DNA of 64,000 nucleotides from Niallia alba (GTDB lineage: Bacteria > Bacillota > Bacilli > Bacillales > Cytobacillaceae), in the NCBI RefSeq assembly GCF_012933555.1, contig NZ_JABBPK010000001.1, positions 1,962,001-2,026,000 on the forward strand. Direction: 5' to 3'. Made by a program: the position numbers and the translations under genes. Of the stretch, positions 33,618-43,833 are shown in pieces; position 1 is the stretch's first letter; every line of letters starts with the position of its first letter. The notes below the pieces were generated by a model. It had not been told where the DNA came from. It did not search any database and saw only the letters and a list, made by a program, of their open reading frames with translations.

Positions 33618-35528
33618 ATGCGGGTTTCAAACGTAACCGTCCGGAAACGATTATTGATAGCGCTGGTTGCTGGGATAATTATTTTCTTTATTATTGATGC
33701 AAGATTAGCGTATGTTCAATTTTTTCTGGGGGACGAGCTTACAACTAAAGCGAAAAATTTATGGAGTCGGCAAATTGCTTTTGAGCCACAACGTGGAGAG
33801 ATTTTGGATCGTAATGGAATAGCGCTGGCAACAAATGTTAGTGCACCAACAGTTTATATAGTACCACGACAGCTTAAAGATCCAGCAGATACGGCAGAAA
33901 AGCTTGCAAAAGTATTAGAAGCAGATAAAGAATCTGTTTATAAGCAGATTATTCAAAAGGAGATGAGCGTTCGCTTAAAAGAAGGAAGGAAAATTACGCA
34001 TGAAAAAGCAAAAAAAGTTCGTGCGCTTGATATAGATGGTGTCTATATTGGAGAAGATTCCAAGAGATCCTATCCTTTCGGAAATTATTTATCCCATGTT
34101 TTAGGGTTTGCAGGCATTGATAATCAAGGGTTAATTGGCTTAGAACTAGAATATGATGATGAGTTAAAAGGGAAAAAAGGGTCTGTTCAATATTATTCTG
34201 ATGCGAAAGGTCAAAGAATGAATGATATGGCTGATGCTTATGAAGCTCCAGTAAATGGAAATGATTTAGTACTGACGATTGATACAAAAATTCAAACGAT
34301 TGTAGAGAGAGAATTGGATATTGCAGAACAAACGTATGAACCTGAATCAATTATAGCATTGGCGATGAATCCAAAGACTGGTGAAGTTTTGGCGATGTCT
34401 AGTCGTCCAGGATTTGATCCTTCAGATTTTCAAAATGTTGATTCAAAAGTTTATAATCGAAATTTACCAATTTGGAGTTCATACGAACCAGGTTCTACTT
34501 TTAAAATCATCACTTTGGCAGCAGCTCTCGAAGAAGGAAAAGTAGATTTAGACAAGGACACTTTTTATGATAAGGGCTACGCCGAAGTAGGCGGAGCTAA
34601 GTTGAAATGTTGGAAGAGAGGCGGACATGGTTCGCAAACATTCTTGGAAGTTGTTCAAAACTCTTGTAACCCAGGTTTTGTGGAGTTAGGGGAACGTCTA
34701 GGAAAAGATAAGCTTTTTCAATATATTCGTGATTTTGGGTTTGGACAGAAAACAGGCATCGATTTACAGGGGGAGTCAAAAGGGATATTGTTTAACATGG
34801 ACAGAGTAGGACCAGTAGAGCAAGCAACTACTGCGTTTGGTCAAGGGGTTGCAGTAACGCCAATTCAACAAGTAACAGCGCTCTCGGCAGCAATTAATGG
34901 AGGAACGCTATATACTCCTTATGTGGCGAAAGAATTAATTGATCCAGCCACTGGTGAAGTAGTCATGGAGAAGAAGCCTGTTGCAAAAAGAAAGGTTGTT
35001 TCTGAAGAAACATCCAAAGAAGTGAGAAGGGCATTAGAAAATGTTGTTGCAAAAGGATCCGGAGGTAAAGCCTTTGTGGAAGGGTATCGGGTTGGTGGAA
35101 AAACAGGAACAGCCCAAAAAGCATCGGGTGGAAGATATTTAGAGAATAACTATATTCTTTCTTTTATTGGGTTTGCACCTGCCGATGACCCAGAACTAGT
35201 CGTCTATGTGGCAGTAGATAATCCAAAAGGAACCATACAATTTGGTAGTGCTGTTGCTGCACCAATCGTTGGGGCTATTATGGGAGATAGCTTAAGAGCG
35301 TTAGGTGTTGAACCGCGTAAAGACCAAATTGATAAAGTATATAAATATCCAGAAAATCCATTAATAGAAGTGCCTGATCTTGTAGGTCATACGAAAAAAG
35401 ACATTAGTGAAATGTTTATTAATCTTAAAATAGAATCAAGTGGAAGTGGAGATACCGTTATCAAGCAATCCCCTGAACCAGGAACAAAAGTAAAGGATGG
35501 CTCCACAATATTGGTTCAATTTAATTAA
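33618..35528 (+). CDS. spoVD: SpoVD, sporulation-specific class B penicillin-binding protein
   Basis: A 636-residue protein starting MRVSNVTVRKRLLIALVAGI with AAGGGGG upstream. It has a membrane anchor (12-35), a dimerisation domain, and a transpeptidase domain with STFK (active Ser293), SCN at 349-351 and KTGTAQ near 495. A single C-terminal PASTA domain (about 575-636) follows. SpoVD makes spore cortex peptidoglycan with the SEDS protein SpoVE, encoded at 40978; in B. subtilis it is made in the mother cell under sigma-E. A terminator separates it from murE. Confidence 0.95.
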   Translation: MRVSNVTVRKRLLIALVAGIIIFFIIDARLAYVQFFLGDELTTKAKNLWSRQIAFEPQRGEILDRNGIALATNVSAPTVYIVPRQLKDPADTAEKLAKVLEADKESVYKQIIQKEMSVRLKEGRKITHEKAKKVRALDIDGVYIGEDSKRSYPFGNYLSHVLGFAGIDNQGLIGLELEYDDELKGKKGSVQYYSDAKGQRMNDMADAYEAPVNGNDLVLTIDTKIQTIVERELDIAEQTYEPESIIALAMNPKTGEVLAMSSRPGFDPSDFQNVDSKVYNRNLPIWSSYEPGSTFKIITLAAALEEGKVDLDKDTFYDKGYAEVGGAKLKCWKRGGHGSQTFLEVVQNSCNPGFVELGERLGKDKLFQYIRDFGFGQKTGIDLQGESKGILFNMDRVGPVEQATTAFGQGVAVTPIQQVTALSAAINGGTLYTPYVAKELIDPATGEVVMEKKPVAKRKVVSEETSKEVRRALENVVAKGSGGKAFVEGYRVGGKTGTAQKASGGRYLENNYILSFIGFAPADDPELVVYVAVDNPKGTIQFGSAVAAPIVGAIMGDSLRALGVEPRKDQIDKVYKYPENPLIEVPDLVGHTKKDISEMFINLKIESSGSGDTVIKQSPEPGTKVKDGSTILVQFN

Positions 35529-35534
35529 TTAGAT

Positions 35535-35567
35535 AAAATGCGGCCGATTTCTACGTGCCGCATTTTG
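35535..35567 (+). terminator. Terminator of spoVD
   Basis: AAAATGCGGC and GCCGCATTTT form a perfect 10-bp stem. Confidence 0.85.
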
Positions 35568-35774
35568 TCCTATAGGATAAAAAAACTGCCTTAAATATCA
35601 AAAAGGACAGAAAAATACATAAAAATATCCTCCATTTTAAATTATTCTTCTAATATAAATTCTCCAACAATAAGGTACAACATAGATAAATTTTTTTTAA
35701 TCATGTAAAATAAAATACGCTAAGAAAATTGTATAATCTATATGGTTGAGTCATTATTTAGTATATAATTAATA

Positions 35775-36382
35775 TTTATCCCACTCTTAACGGCCAGTAA
35801 GACTCCCCCTTAAGCTTCTGAGAATACGAGGAAGCTAGGTGGGAGATCAACTGTCCGTAAAGGTCCGATTGGTTCAACTAACCATCAGTGGGAGATGAAG
35901 GACCCCCACTGATGGAAGTTTCACTTTATCCCACTCTTAACGGCCAGTAAGACTCCCCCTTAAGCTTCTGAGAATACGAGGAAGCTAGGTGGGAGATCAA
36001 CTGTCCGTAAAGGTCCGATTGGTTCAACTAACCATCAGTGGGAGATGAAGGACCCCCACTGATGGAAGTTTCACTTTATCCCACTCTTAACGGCCAGTAA
36101 GACTCCCCCTTAAGCTTCTGAGAATACGAGGAAGCTAGGTGGGAGATCAACTGTCCGTAAAGGTCCGATTGGTTCAACTAACCATCAGTGGGAGATGAAG
36201 GACCCCCACTGATGGAAGTTTCACTTTATCCCACTCTTAACGGCCAGTAAGACCCCCCCCTTAAGCTTCTGAGAATACGAGGAAGCTAGGTGTGAGAGCA
36301 ACTGTCCGTAAAGGTCCGATTGGTTCAACTAACCATCAGTGGGGGAGGAAGGAAAACCCCACTGATGGAAGTTTCACTTTAT
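35775..36382. repeat. Tandem array of four 150-bp structured repeats (family T)
   Basis: TTTAT at 35775, 35925, 36075, 36225 and 36378 delimits four head-to-tail units. The first three are identical to each other as far as I can read; the fourth differs in its centre and its 3' hairpin loop, where it matches the single copy at 12255. The 3' hairpin is CCATCAGTGGG/CCCACTGATGG. The array ends about 50 bases before the murE start, so any murE transcript starting at spoVD would cross it. Confidence 0.93.
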
Positions 36383-36432
36383 AAGTGATTCAGATTACAT
36401 ATAGAGCTAGAGAAAAGAGGAATCAGAAAGCG

Positions 36433-37914
36433 ATGCAATTAAAAAAACTTATTGAGAATTTACACCCATACGTCCCTTATGATGGAGACGATGTGGAAAT
36501 AAAATCAATAGAGAATGATAATCGCAAAGTAATAAATGGCAGTCTTTTTATTTGTATAAAAGGATATACAGTCGATGGCCATGATTTTGCCCAAAAAGCA
36601 TATGAGTCTGGAGCGGTGGCTGTCATTGCTGAAAGAAAATTACCTTTACCTATTCCGGTTATAGTTGTGAAAGATACAAAGAGGGCTGGTAGTATCCTGG
36701 CAGATGTCTTTTATCAAAAGCCAACACAAAAGCTTCAGCTTATTGGCATAACTGGAACAAATGGAAAAACAACTACTAGTCATTTAATAGATGCTATTTT
36801 AAAAGAAGCAGATCAAAAAACAGGAATCATCGGTACGATGTATACGAAAATCGGTGAGGAAATTCAGGAAACAAAAAATACTACTCCAGAGGCAGTGACA
36901 CTTCAGAAGCTCTTCCATCAAATGGTGGAACAGAAGGTCGACACAGCTGTTATGGAAGTGTCTTCCCATGCCCTTGTAGAAGGAAGAGTATTTGGCTGCG
37001 ATTATGATATAGCTGTATTCACAAATTTAAGTCAGGACCATTTAGATTATCATGGTACGATGGAGGAATATAAAAAAGCAAAAGGGCTATTGTTTACAAG
37101 ATTAGGAAATGCTTTCACATCAGAAAAGCCAAAGTTTGCAATCTTAAACAAAGATGATGCAACAGCTAAAGAGTATGAAACCATTACTGCTGCTCATATT
37201 CTTACATATGGAATTGATACGGATGCTGATATAATGGCGAAAAATATAAGAATCACTGCAGCCGGTACATCCTTTGATCTGCATTCGCCGTTTGGAACAC
37301 ACCAAGTACAGCTAAAAATGGTTGGTAAATTCAATGTGTATAATTCGTTAGCAAGCATTGGTGCTGCGATTGCAAGCAATATTCCATTAGAGGTAACAAT
37401 TAAGGCGTTAGAAAAGGTAGAAGGAGTTGCGGGTAGATTTGAAACAGTAAATGCAGAACAAAACTTCTCGGTGATTGTAGATTATTCCCATACACCTGAT
37501 AGTTTACAAAACGCGTTACAGACGGTGAAAGAATTTGCGAAGAAAAATGTTTATGTCATTGCTGGCTGTGGAGGAGATAGAGACAAGACGAAACGTCCTT
37601 TAATGGCGAAAATTGCTTGTCAGGAAGCTTCTTATGCTATCCTAACTTCCGATAATCCTCGAAGTGAAGATCCGCTTGCTATATTAAAAGATATGGAAGC
37701 AGGAGTTACGGGAGAACAGAATTATACGATTATTGCTGATCGAAAAGAGGCTATTCGCTTTGCCATAAATCAAGCGAAACCAGGCGATGTTATATTAATT
37801 GCAGGGAAAGGCCATGAAACGTATCAAATTATTGGTTCTGAAGTGTTAGATTTTGATGATCGTTTAGTGGCAAAAGAAGCGATAGAGGAGAGAAAAAATG
37901 ACACTGTCCTATAA
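36433..37914 (+). CDS. murE: UDP-MurNAc-L-Ala-D-Glu--meso-DAP ligase
   Basis: A 493-residue Mur ligase from ATG 36433 ([14 protein letters not shown]). AGAGGA lies 12 bases upstream, rather far; an upstream in-frame GTG at 36385 would start directly at the repeat array and is not supported. The ATP site GTNGKTT is at 108-114 and the central EVSSHAL block near 178. DNPRSEDP near residue 400 is the meso-diaminopimelate specificity motif. It adds the third residue of the stem peptide. Its end overlaps the next gene by 17 bases. Confidence 0.94.
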   Translation: MQLKKLIENLHPYVPYDGDDVEIKSIENDNRKVINGSLFICIKGYTVDGHDFAQKAYESGAVAVIAERKLPLPIPVIVVKDTKRAGSILADVFYQKPTQKLQLIGITGTNGKTTTSHLIDAILKEADQKTGIIGTMYTKIGEEIQETKNTTPEAVTLQKLFHQMVEQKVDTAVMEVSSHALVEGRVFGCDYDIAVFTNLSQDHLDYHGTMEEYKKAKGLLFTRLGNAFTSEKPKFAILNKDDATAKEYETITAAHILTYGIDTDADIMAKNIRITAAGTSFDLHSPFGTHQVQLKMVGKFNVYNSLASIGAAIASNIPLEVTIKALEKVEGVAGRFETVNAEQNFSVIVDYSHTPDSLQNALQTVKEFAKKNVYVIAGCGGDRDKTKRPLMAKIACQEASYAILTSDNPRSEDPLAILKDMEAGVTGEQNYTIIADRKEAIRFAINQAKPGDVILIAGKGHETYQIIGSEVLDFDDRLVAKEAIEERKNDTVL

Positions 37915-38338
37915 ATTAATCCTTCAGGCGATACCCGAAGCAAAAGGTTTTGTAAAAGAAGATTTGCTTTTTCAAACCGTGTCATTTATAGCAGATTCCA
38001 AGCAGCCAAAAGGATTGTTTATACCATTATATAAAGACCATTCTGGTGATTTGAGTACTGCTATAGCAAATGGAGCAATAGGAGCAATATGGGAAGAAGG
38101 AGTGGAACTCCCTTCATATACACCTAATCATTTTCCTATTTTTTATACAAAAGATTTAAAGGAAGGCATATTAAAAATGATCGAAATTTATGATGAACAA
38201 TTACAAGAACAAGAAAACACAATAAATTTTATTTTTTTGCAAGAAAACAGTCTGAATTCCAATATGGAATCATATGATATACCGGTAATTAGAGAGCATG
38301 TATTAAAAACAAGCAATCAAGCGAAAGGAGGGAACTAA
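37898..38338 (+). CDS. Stand-alone MurF N-terminal-domain-like protein
   Basis: A 146-residue protein whose centre ([33 protein letters not shown]) matches the N-terminal UDP-binding domain of Mur ligases, closest to MurF (SIDSR-x-GxLFIPL). There is no ATP-binding or C-terminal ligase domain, and no GTNGKT, so it cannot be a ligase. It is an intact frame, overlaps murE by 17 bases and ends one base before mraY, so it is translated as part of the operon. It may be a decayed murF or a precursor-binding accessory protein. A complete murF must be elsewhere. Confidence 0.8.
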   Translation: MTLSYKLILQAIPEAKGFVKEDLLFQTVSFIADSKQPKGLFIPLYKDHSGDLSTAIANGAIGAIWEEGVELPSYTPNHFPIFYTKDLKEGILKMIEIYDEQLQEQENTINFIFLQENSLNSNMESYDIPVIREHVLKTSNQAKGGN

Positions 38339-38339
38339 A

Positions 38340-39314
38340 ATGCAGGAGAAAGTTATCTTTTTTACGATTCTTTTAGGCTTTTTAATAACAGTATTAATTT
38401 CTCCCTTTTTTATTCCCTTCTTGAGAAGATTGAAATTCGGACAAAGCATTAGGGAAGAAGGACCGAAATCCCATCAGAAAAAAACGGGAACACCAACGAT
38501 GGGTGGCTTAATGATCATTTTTTCTATTGTCGTAACGACATTAGTAATGATTAATAAATTTTCAGAGCCAACGATTAAGACATATTTACTTCTTTTAGTT
38601 TTACTTGGTTTTGGATTATTAGGGTTTTTAGATGACTTTATAAAAGTAGTTATGAAGCGTAACCTAGGATTAACATCTAGACAAAAGCTATTAGGACAGA
38701 TTATTATTTCCCTCATTTTCTATTTTGTTTTACGAGAAAATGAATTTTCAACCGCAATCTCGATTCCTTTTGTTGAAAAGCCATTGGAATTAGGATGGTT
38801 TTATGCGTTATTTATTATTTTTTGGCTAGTTGGATTCTCTAATGCGGTTAATTTAACAGATGGATTGGATGGTTTAGTTTCTGGAACATCTGCTGTTGCA
38901 TTTGGAGCATTTGCTGTGCTTGCATGGAGTCAGTCACAATTTGAAATTAGTATTTTCTCTGTGGCAATTGTTGGAGCAGTATTAGGATTCTTAGTATTTA
39001 ATGCACATCCAGCAAAAGTATTTATGGGAGATACAGGTTCTCTTGCACTTGGAGGCGCGATTGCTGCAATTGCTATTTTAACAAAGACAGAAATTCTATT
39101 GATATTAATTGGTGGAGTATTTGTTATCGAAACACTTTCTGTTATTCTCCAAGTTATCTCATTTAAATCAACTGGAAGAAGAATCTTCCGTATGAGTCCA
39201 TTGCATCATCATTATGAATTGGTTGGATGGTCTGAATGGAGAGTAGTTGCTACATTTTGGACGGTTGGATTATTATTCGCCGCTTTAGGAATTTATATTG
39301 AGGTGTGGTTATAA
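38340..39314 (+). CDS. mraY: Phospho-MurNAc-pentapeptide translocase
   Basis: A 324-residue polytopic membrane enzyme (about ten segments) that forms lipid I from UDP-MurNAc-pentapeptide and undecaprenyl phosphate. The signatures are DDFIKV near 100, NLTDGLDGL near 178 and the HHHYE block near 297. AAAGGAGG precedes ATG 38340. Its TAA overlaps the murD ATG by one base. Confidence 0.97.
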   Translation: MQEKVIFFTILLGFLITVLISPFFIPFLRRLKFGQSIREEGPKSHQKKTGTPTMGGLMIIFSIVVTTLVMINKFSEPTIKTYLLLLVLLGFGLLGFLDDFIKVVMKRNLGLTSRQKLLGQIIISLIFYFVLRENEFSTAISIPFVEKPLELGWFYALFIIFWLVGFSNAVNLTDGLDGLVSGTSAVAFGAFAVLAWSQSQFEISIFSVAIVGAVLGFLVFNAHPAKVFMGDTGSLALGGAIAAIAILTKTEILLILIGGVFVIETLSVILQVISFKSTGRRIFRMSPLHHHYELVGWSEWRVVATFWTVGLLFAALGIYIEVWL

Positions 39315-40666
39315 TGAAGCAAATTAATGATTATCATCATAAAAAAATACTTGTATTAGGTCTTGCTAAAAGTGGAGTAAGTGCAGCTCAATTACTACAT
39401 AATTTAGGTGCCTTTGTAACAGTGAATGATAGTAAGCCATTGGACGAAAATCCTGAGGCACAAGGTTTATTAGAGCAAGGAATCACAGTGATTTGTGGAA
39501 GTCATCCGATTGAATTGTTGGAGGAAGGATTTCAGTTGATTGTAAAAAATCCGGGGATTCCTTACTTTAATCCAATGATTAAAGGGGCCATTGAGCGTGG
39601 GATTCCCGTAATTACTGAAGTGGAGCTTGCATACCGTGTTTCAGAAGCACCATTCCTTGCGATCACTGGTTCAAATGGAAAAACGACAACGACAACTTTA
39701 TTGTTCGATATGTTAGAAGCAGATAAGAAAAAGCCCCTTATTGCGGGGAATATTGGTACAGTTGCTTCAAACGTGGCTCAAGTGGCAAAGAAGGATAATA
39801 ATATCGTCATCGAATTATCATCTTTTCAATTAATGGGGATTGAAAAGTTTAAACCACATATTGCAATCATTACAAACATTTATGAAGCACATTTGGATTA
39901 TCACGGAACACGAGAAGAATATGCAAAAGCAAAAGGAAATATTGCGAAGAACCAAGACGAAAATGACTATCTAATTGTGAATGTAGAGCAAGAGGTTGTA
40001 ATGAATATCGCGAAGAGCAGTAAAGCGACCATTATCCCTTTTTCTGCGAAACGCGAACTTGAGTTTGGTGCATATGTGAAAGATAATGTCATCTATTTTA
40101 ATGATGAAGAAGTAATGAAACTCTCAGATATAACCTATTTAAGTGCATTAAATTTAGAAAATATTCTTTCTTCTGTTGCAGCTGCAAAACTAACAGGAGC
40201 ATCTAATGAAAGTATTTTTAAAGTTTTAAGTAACTTTAAAGGGGTTAAACATCGTCTGCAATTTATCAAAGAAGTAAATGGACGAAAATTTTATAATGAC
40301 TCTAAAGCAACGAATATATTAGCTACACAAAATGCCCTTGCTGCCTTTAATGAACCAGTCATTTTACTAGCAGGTGGATTGGATCGAGGAAATGAATTTG
40401 ATGAACTCATTCCATCACTAAAAAATGTAAAAGCAATGATTACATTTGGACAAACTGCAGAAAAAGTGGAGAAGGCAGGGAGACTTGCAGGAATAAAAAC
40501 CATTAAACGCGTCGATAATGTGGACAAAGCAGTGCCTGTAGCCTATGACTTATCAGAAAGTGGAGAGGTAATTCTCCTTTCCCCAGCATGTGCAAGTTGG
40601 GATCAATATAAAACTTTTGAGGTCAGAGGAGACATTTTTATCAATGCGGTGCATATGCTTAAATAA
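39314..40666 (+). CDS. murD: UDP-MurNAc-L-alanine--D-glutamate ligase
   Basis: A 450-residue Mur ligase; ATG 39314, with GAGGTG upstream inside mraY, gives [21 protein letters not shown]. The ATP motif GSNGKTTTT lies near 117 and the C-terminal domain includes LAGGLDRGNEFDEL and SPACASWDQYKTFEVRGD. It adds D-glutamate as the second residue. A 289-bp element starts at its stop codon and separates it from spoVE. Confidence 0.97.
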   Translation: MKQINDYHHKKILVLGLAKSGVSAAQLLHNLGAFVTVNDSKPLDENPEAQGLLEQGITVICGSHPIELLEEGFQLIVKNPGIPYFNPMIKGAIERGIPVITEVELAYRVSEAPFLAITGSNGKTTTTTLLFDMLEADKKKPLIAGNIGTVASNVAQVAKKDNNIVIELSSFQLMGIEKFKPHIAIITNIYEAHLDYHGTREEYAKAKGNIAKNQDENDYLIVNVEQEVVMNIAKSSKATIIPFSAKRELEFGAYVKDNVIYFNDEEVMKLSDITYLSALNLENILSSVAAAKLTGASNESIFKVLSNFKGVKHRLQFIKEVNGRKFYNDSKATNILATQNALAAFNEPVILLAGGLDRGNEFDELIPSLKNVKAMITFGQTAEKVEKAGRLAGIKTIKRVDNVDKAVPVAYDLSESGEVILLSPACASWDQYKTFEVRGDIFINAVHMLK

Positions 40667-40954
40667 GGGCTTGTCTGTAAGTAGGCGTTGAAAGAAAATA
40701 AACTCTGATCTGTATGAACAGATAACAAAAGAGTAGCACTATAAAAACTTTCTTACTTTAAAGTAAGCTCTGTAAATGATAACAAGGTGAATAGAGAAAA
40801 GCAAACAGGTCCGTTATCATCCCTATTTGGGAATAAAAGACCGTAATCCTTTTCCTAATTTTCAACCGTTAATTTACAGAGCTTTCTTTTTTTGAATCGG
40901 ATTTAAGTAATACAGGAATCTGGATACAATCCGCTTTTCTTTTTTGCAAGCCCT
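40666..40954. repeat. MITE-like or leader element between murD and spoVE
   Basis: The ends are AGGGCTTG (40666-40673) and CAAGCCCT (40947-40954), perfect 8-bp inverted repeats. Inside, AGCTCTGTAAAT (near 40769) pairs perfectly with ATTTACAGAGCT (near 40870) and is followed by TTTCTTTTTTT. The bases AATGATAAC just after the first arm can instead pair with GTTATCATT-like bases near 40831. This gives two mutually exclusive folds. No coding frame. Confidence 0.6.
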
Positions 40955-40977
40955 AAATCTTGCAATTCGAGGTGTTA

Positions 40978-42081
40978 ATGGTGCCATCAAAAAAAACGAC
41001 TCCAGATATAATTTTAATGATCATCACATTTACGTTGCTTGCCATAGGGTTAATCATGGTGTACAGTGCAAGTGCGGTTATGGCCGAACGAAATTTAGGG
41101 GATTCCTTCTTTTTTGCAAAGAGACAGATGCTTTTTGCCGGTGTTGGAATTGCTGCAATGTTATTTATTATGAACCTTGATTACTGGATATGGAGATCTT
41201 GGGCTAAACCAATTATTATTGTTTGCTTTGTTTTACTTATAGTCGTATTAATTCCTGGAGTTGGTTTAGTTCGGAATGGTTCACAAAGCTGGATTGGTGT
41301 AGGAGCATTTTCCATTCAGCCCTCTGAATTTATGAAAATAGCAATGATTATTTTCCTGGGAAAATTTCTATCGGAAAATCAAAAGCATATAATTTCCTTT
41401 AAAAAAGGATTACTCCCATCTTTAGGTCTTGTATTTCTAGCCTTTGGGATGATTATGCTTCAGCCAGATTTAGGTACTGGAACTGTTATGGTTGGTACAA
41501 GTATCGTAATGATCTTTATTGCTGGTGCTAGGATTCGTCACTTTGTAATATTAGGGCTAATCGGTGTTGCTGGGTTTATTGGATTGGTTGCATCCGCTCC
41601 TTATCGAATTAAAAGGATAACTTCATTTCTAGATCCATGGTCTGATCCGTTAGGAAGTGGTTTTCAGATCATACAATCGCTTTATGCGATAGGACCAGGT
41701 GGTTTGTTCGGCTTAGGCCTTGGGGAAAGCAGGCAAAAATTCTTTTACTTGCCAGAGCCACAGACAGATTTTATTTTTGCTATTCTATCAGAAGAATTAG
41801 GCTTTATCGGCGGTTCCTTAATTTTATTATTATTTGCTTTATTACTATGGAGAGGAATAAGAATAGCATTAGGTGCACAAGACTTATTTGGAAGTTTTGT
41901 AGCCGTTGGTATTATTTCCATGGTTGCTATACAAGTTATGATTAACATTGGAGTTGTTACAGGACTTATGCCTGTAACGGGGATTACACTCCCATTTCTA
42001 AGCTATGGAGGATCCTCTCTTACACTAATGTTGATTGCAATAGGTATCCTCTTAAACGTGAGCAGATTTTCAAGGTACTGA
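40978..42081 (+). CDS. spoVE: SpoVE, sporulation SEDS glycosyltransferase
   Basis: A 367-residue SEDS protein very similar to B. subtilis SpoVE over its whole length (PDIILMIITFTLLAIGLIMV, VGAFSIQPSEFMK, LPEPQTDFIFAILSEELG, TGITLPFLSYGGSS). GAGGTG lies just before ATG 40978; GTG 40981 gives better spacing and may be the true start. SpoVE polymerises cortex peptidoglycan with SpoVD. The position between murD and murG is that of spoVE in B. subtilis. Confidence 0.95.
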   Translation: MVPSKKTTPDIILMIITFTLLAIGLIMVYSASAVMAERNLGDSFFFAKRQMLFAGVGIAAMLFIMNLDYWIWRSWAKPIIIVCFVLLIVVLIPGVGLVRNGSQSWIGVGAFSIQPSEFMKIAMIIFLGKFLSENQKHIISFKKGLLPSLGLVFLAFGMIMLQPDLGTGTVMVGTSIVMIFIAGARIRHFVILGLIGVAGFIGLVASAPYRIKRITSFLDPWSDPLGSGFQIIQSLYAIGPGGLFGLGLGESRQKFFYLPEPQTDFIFAILSEELGFIGGSLILLLFALLLWRGIRIALGAQDLFGSFVAVGIISMVAIQVMINIGVVTGLMPVTGITLPFLSYGGSSLTLMLIAIGILLNVSRFSRY

Positions 42082-42083
42082 AA

Positions 42084-42227
42084 TTTCATCCCACTCTTAA
42101 CATCTAACAGCAAGCTGCGGAAAATTAAGGAGACTAGGTGATGGAATTCTCCCGTAATGGTCCGATAAGTGCAACAAGCGATCAGTGGGGATGAAGAAAA
42201 ACCTTCATTGATGGAAGTTTTCTTTAT
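42084..42227. repeat. Divergent single copy of the 150-bp repeat (family T)
   Basis: Begins TTCATCCCACTCTTAAC and ends GGAAGTTTTCTTTAT, with GGTCCGATAAG in the middle in place of GGTCCGATTGG. It has many substitutions and is the oldest-looking copy. It starts 3 bases after the spoVE stop codon. Confidence 0.75.
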
Positions 42228-42238
42228 CGAATATATTT

Positions 42239-42284
42239 TAAAAAAGCTAGTGGAGGGTGTTTTTTCTCTTTACTAGTTTTTTTA
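42239..42284 (+). terminator. Possible terminator of spoVE
   Basis: AAAAAGCTAGT and ACTAGTTTTT pair with one bulged base, followed by T residues. Confidence 0.6.
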
Positions 42285-42612
42285 TGTCTTTTTTTTAAAA
42301 TATTATAGAATACAAAAAATTTATTTTTTTCACACATATGATAATCCCTTTTCAATCATGACAAATTTACGTGCTGGCAAGAGGAAAGTGTTACATTTCA
42401 TTATCAATTTTAAGATATTCATAAAGCGTGTTTAAAATATAGTACAATAAGGTATCTATTATTTGGGAGATAACGGCAAAGGTAAAAAAATATCTTAGGA
42501 AATAGTAGAAGATTATTTCTGTTTTATGTTAATTGAAGCTATAATATAAGTGAGAAGAAAAATAACGATTTTTTTCAGAAATAGATAAGAGAAGTATTTT
42601 GAGGTGGAAAGA
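42285..42612. other. Intergenic region before murG
   Basis: About 330 bases, very AT-rich. It probably holds a separate murG promoter, because spoVE appears to be terminated, but I see no convincing pair of hexamers and no gene. Confidence 0.5.
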
Positions 42613-43716
42613 ATGAAAATAGTAGTAAGCGGCGGAGGAACAGGGGGGCATATATACCCTGCATTAGCATTAATTCGCGAGATAAAAAAAGAAGTGAAGA
42701 ATGCTGAGTTTCTATATGTCGGTACAGAGCAAGGGCTCGAAAGTAAGTTGGTTAGACGAGAAGATATTCCATTAAAAACAATACATATTACAGGGTTTAA
42801 ACGAAAACTTTCCCCAGAAAATTTGAAAACTGTTTGGAGATTTATTGCAGGTGTACAAAAGAGCAAGGCGATTTTAAAAGAGTTTAACGCAGATGTTGTA
42901 ATCGGAACAGGCGGATATGTTTGTGGACCGGTTGTATATGCAGCAGCAAAGCTTGGAATACCTACTATTATTCATGAACAAAATAGTGTTCCAGGGTTAA
43001 CCAATAAATTTTTAAGTAAATATGTTGATAAAGTAGCGATTTGCTTTGAAGAAGCAGCTTCTTTTTTTCCAGAAGAAAAAGTGGTGATGACAGGGAATCC
43101 AAGAGCTTCGGAAGTGTTAAATCAGGATGGAATTAAAGGTCGTTTATCGGTCGGATTAAAATTAAATGAGCCTGCTGTTCTCATAGTTGGTGGAAGCAGA
43201 GGGGCAAGACCGATAAATGATGCTGTGATTGCTGCGTTACCACAATTAGGAAAGAAAGCCTATCAAATTCTTTATGTAACAGGAGAAGTCCATTATGAAG
43301 CTGTGAAAAAAGAAGTGGAGCTTGTCGGAAATCCTACAAATGTCATTATTAAGCCATTTGTTCATAATATGCCAGAAGTATTAACAAGCATTGATTTAAC
43401 GGTTGCAAGAGCAGGTGCAACGACACTGAGTGAGTTAACCTCGCTTGGTATTCCGAGTATCCTTGTGCCTAGCCCCTATGTTACCAACAATCATCAGGAG
43501 AAAAATGCGAATGCATTAACAAGTAATGGGGCAGCAAAAATGCTTTTAGAAAAGGAAATGAATGGGCAAAAATTGGTCGAAGAGATGGATGCAATTATGC
43601 TGAATCCTAGTGTATTAAAGGAAATGAAAGAGGCATCCCAAAAATTAGGTATTCCTGATGCAGCAATGAGGCTGTATAATGTCATGAAGGAAGTAATCGA
43701 CAGCAAGAAAAAATAG
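42613..43716 (+). CDS. murG: UDP-GlcNAc--undecaprenyl-PP-MurNAc-pentapeptide GlcNAc transferase
   Basis: A 367-residue GT-B glycosyltransferase; ATG 42613 behind GAGGTGG gives [19 protein letters not shown] with the first G-loop at 7-13. A second loop [11 protein letters not shown] and the donor-binding [10 protein letters not shown] follow. It converts lipid I to lipid II on the inner membrane face. In B. subtilis murB comes next; here divIB follows after 117 bases and murB is absent from the cluster. Confidence 0.97.
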   Translation: MKIVVSGGGTGGHIYPALALIREIKKEVKNAEFLYVGTEQGLESKLVRREDIPLKTIHITGFKRKLSPENLKTVWRFIAGVQKSKAILKEFNADVVIGTGGYVCGPVVYAAAKLGIPTIIHEQNSVPGLTNKFLSKYVDKVAICFEEAASFFPEEKVVMTGNPRASEVLNQDGIKGRLSVGLKLNEPAVLIVGGSRGARPINDAVIAALPQLGKKAYQILYVTGEVHYEAVKKEVELVGNPTNVIIKPFVHNMPEVLTSIDLTVARAGATTLSELTSLGIPSILVPSPYVTNNHQEKNANALTSNGAAKMLLEKEMNGQKLVEEMDAIMLNPSVLKEMKEASQKLGIPDAAMRLYNVMKEVIDSKKK

Positions 43717-43833
43717 GAATGTAAATCGGAAGTTTGATGACAACGCAAATTTTCGATTTGTTTATAAAAAAGGTGGACAACCTATTAAATTGTTTTGTAC
43801 TATTTCCTTATTTAATAATACCGGGGTGATTTT

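Noticed and set aside
37898-38338. Frameshifted full-length murF
   Set aside because: The sequence after the stop is mraY in full; no ATP-binding or C-terminal Mur ligase segments are found in any frame nearby.
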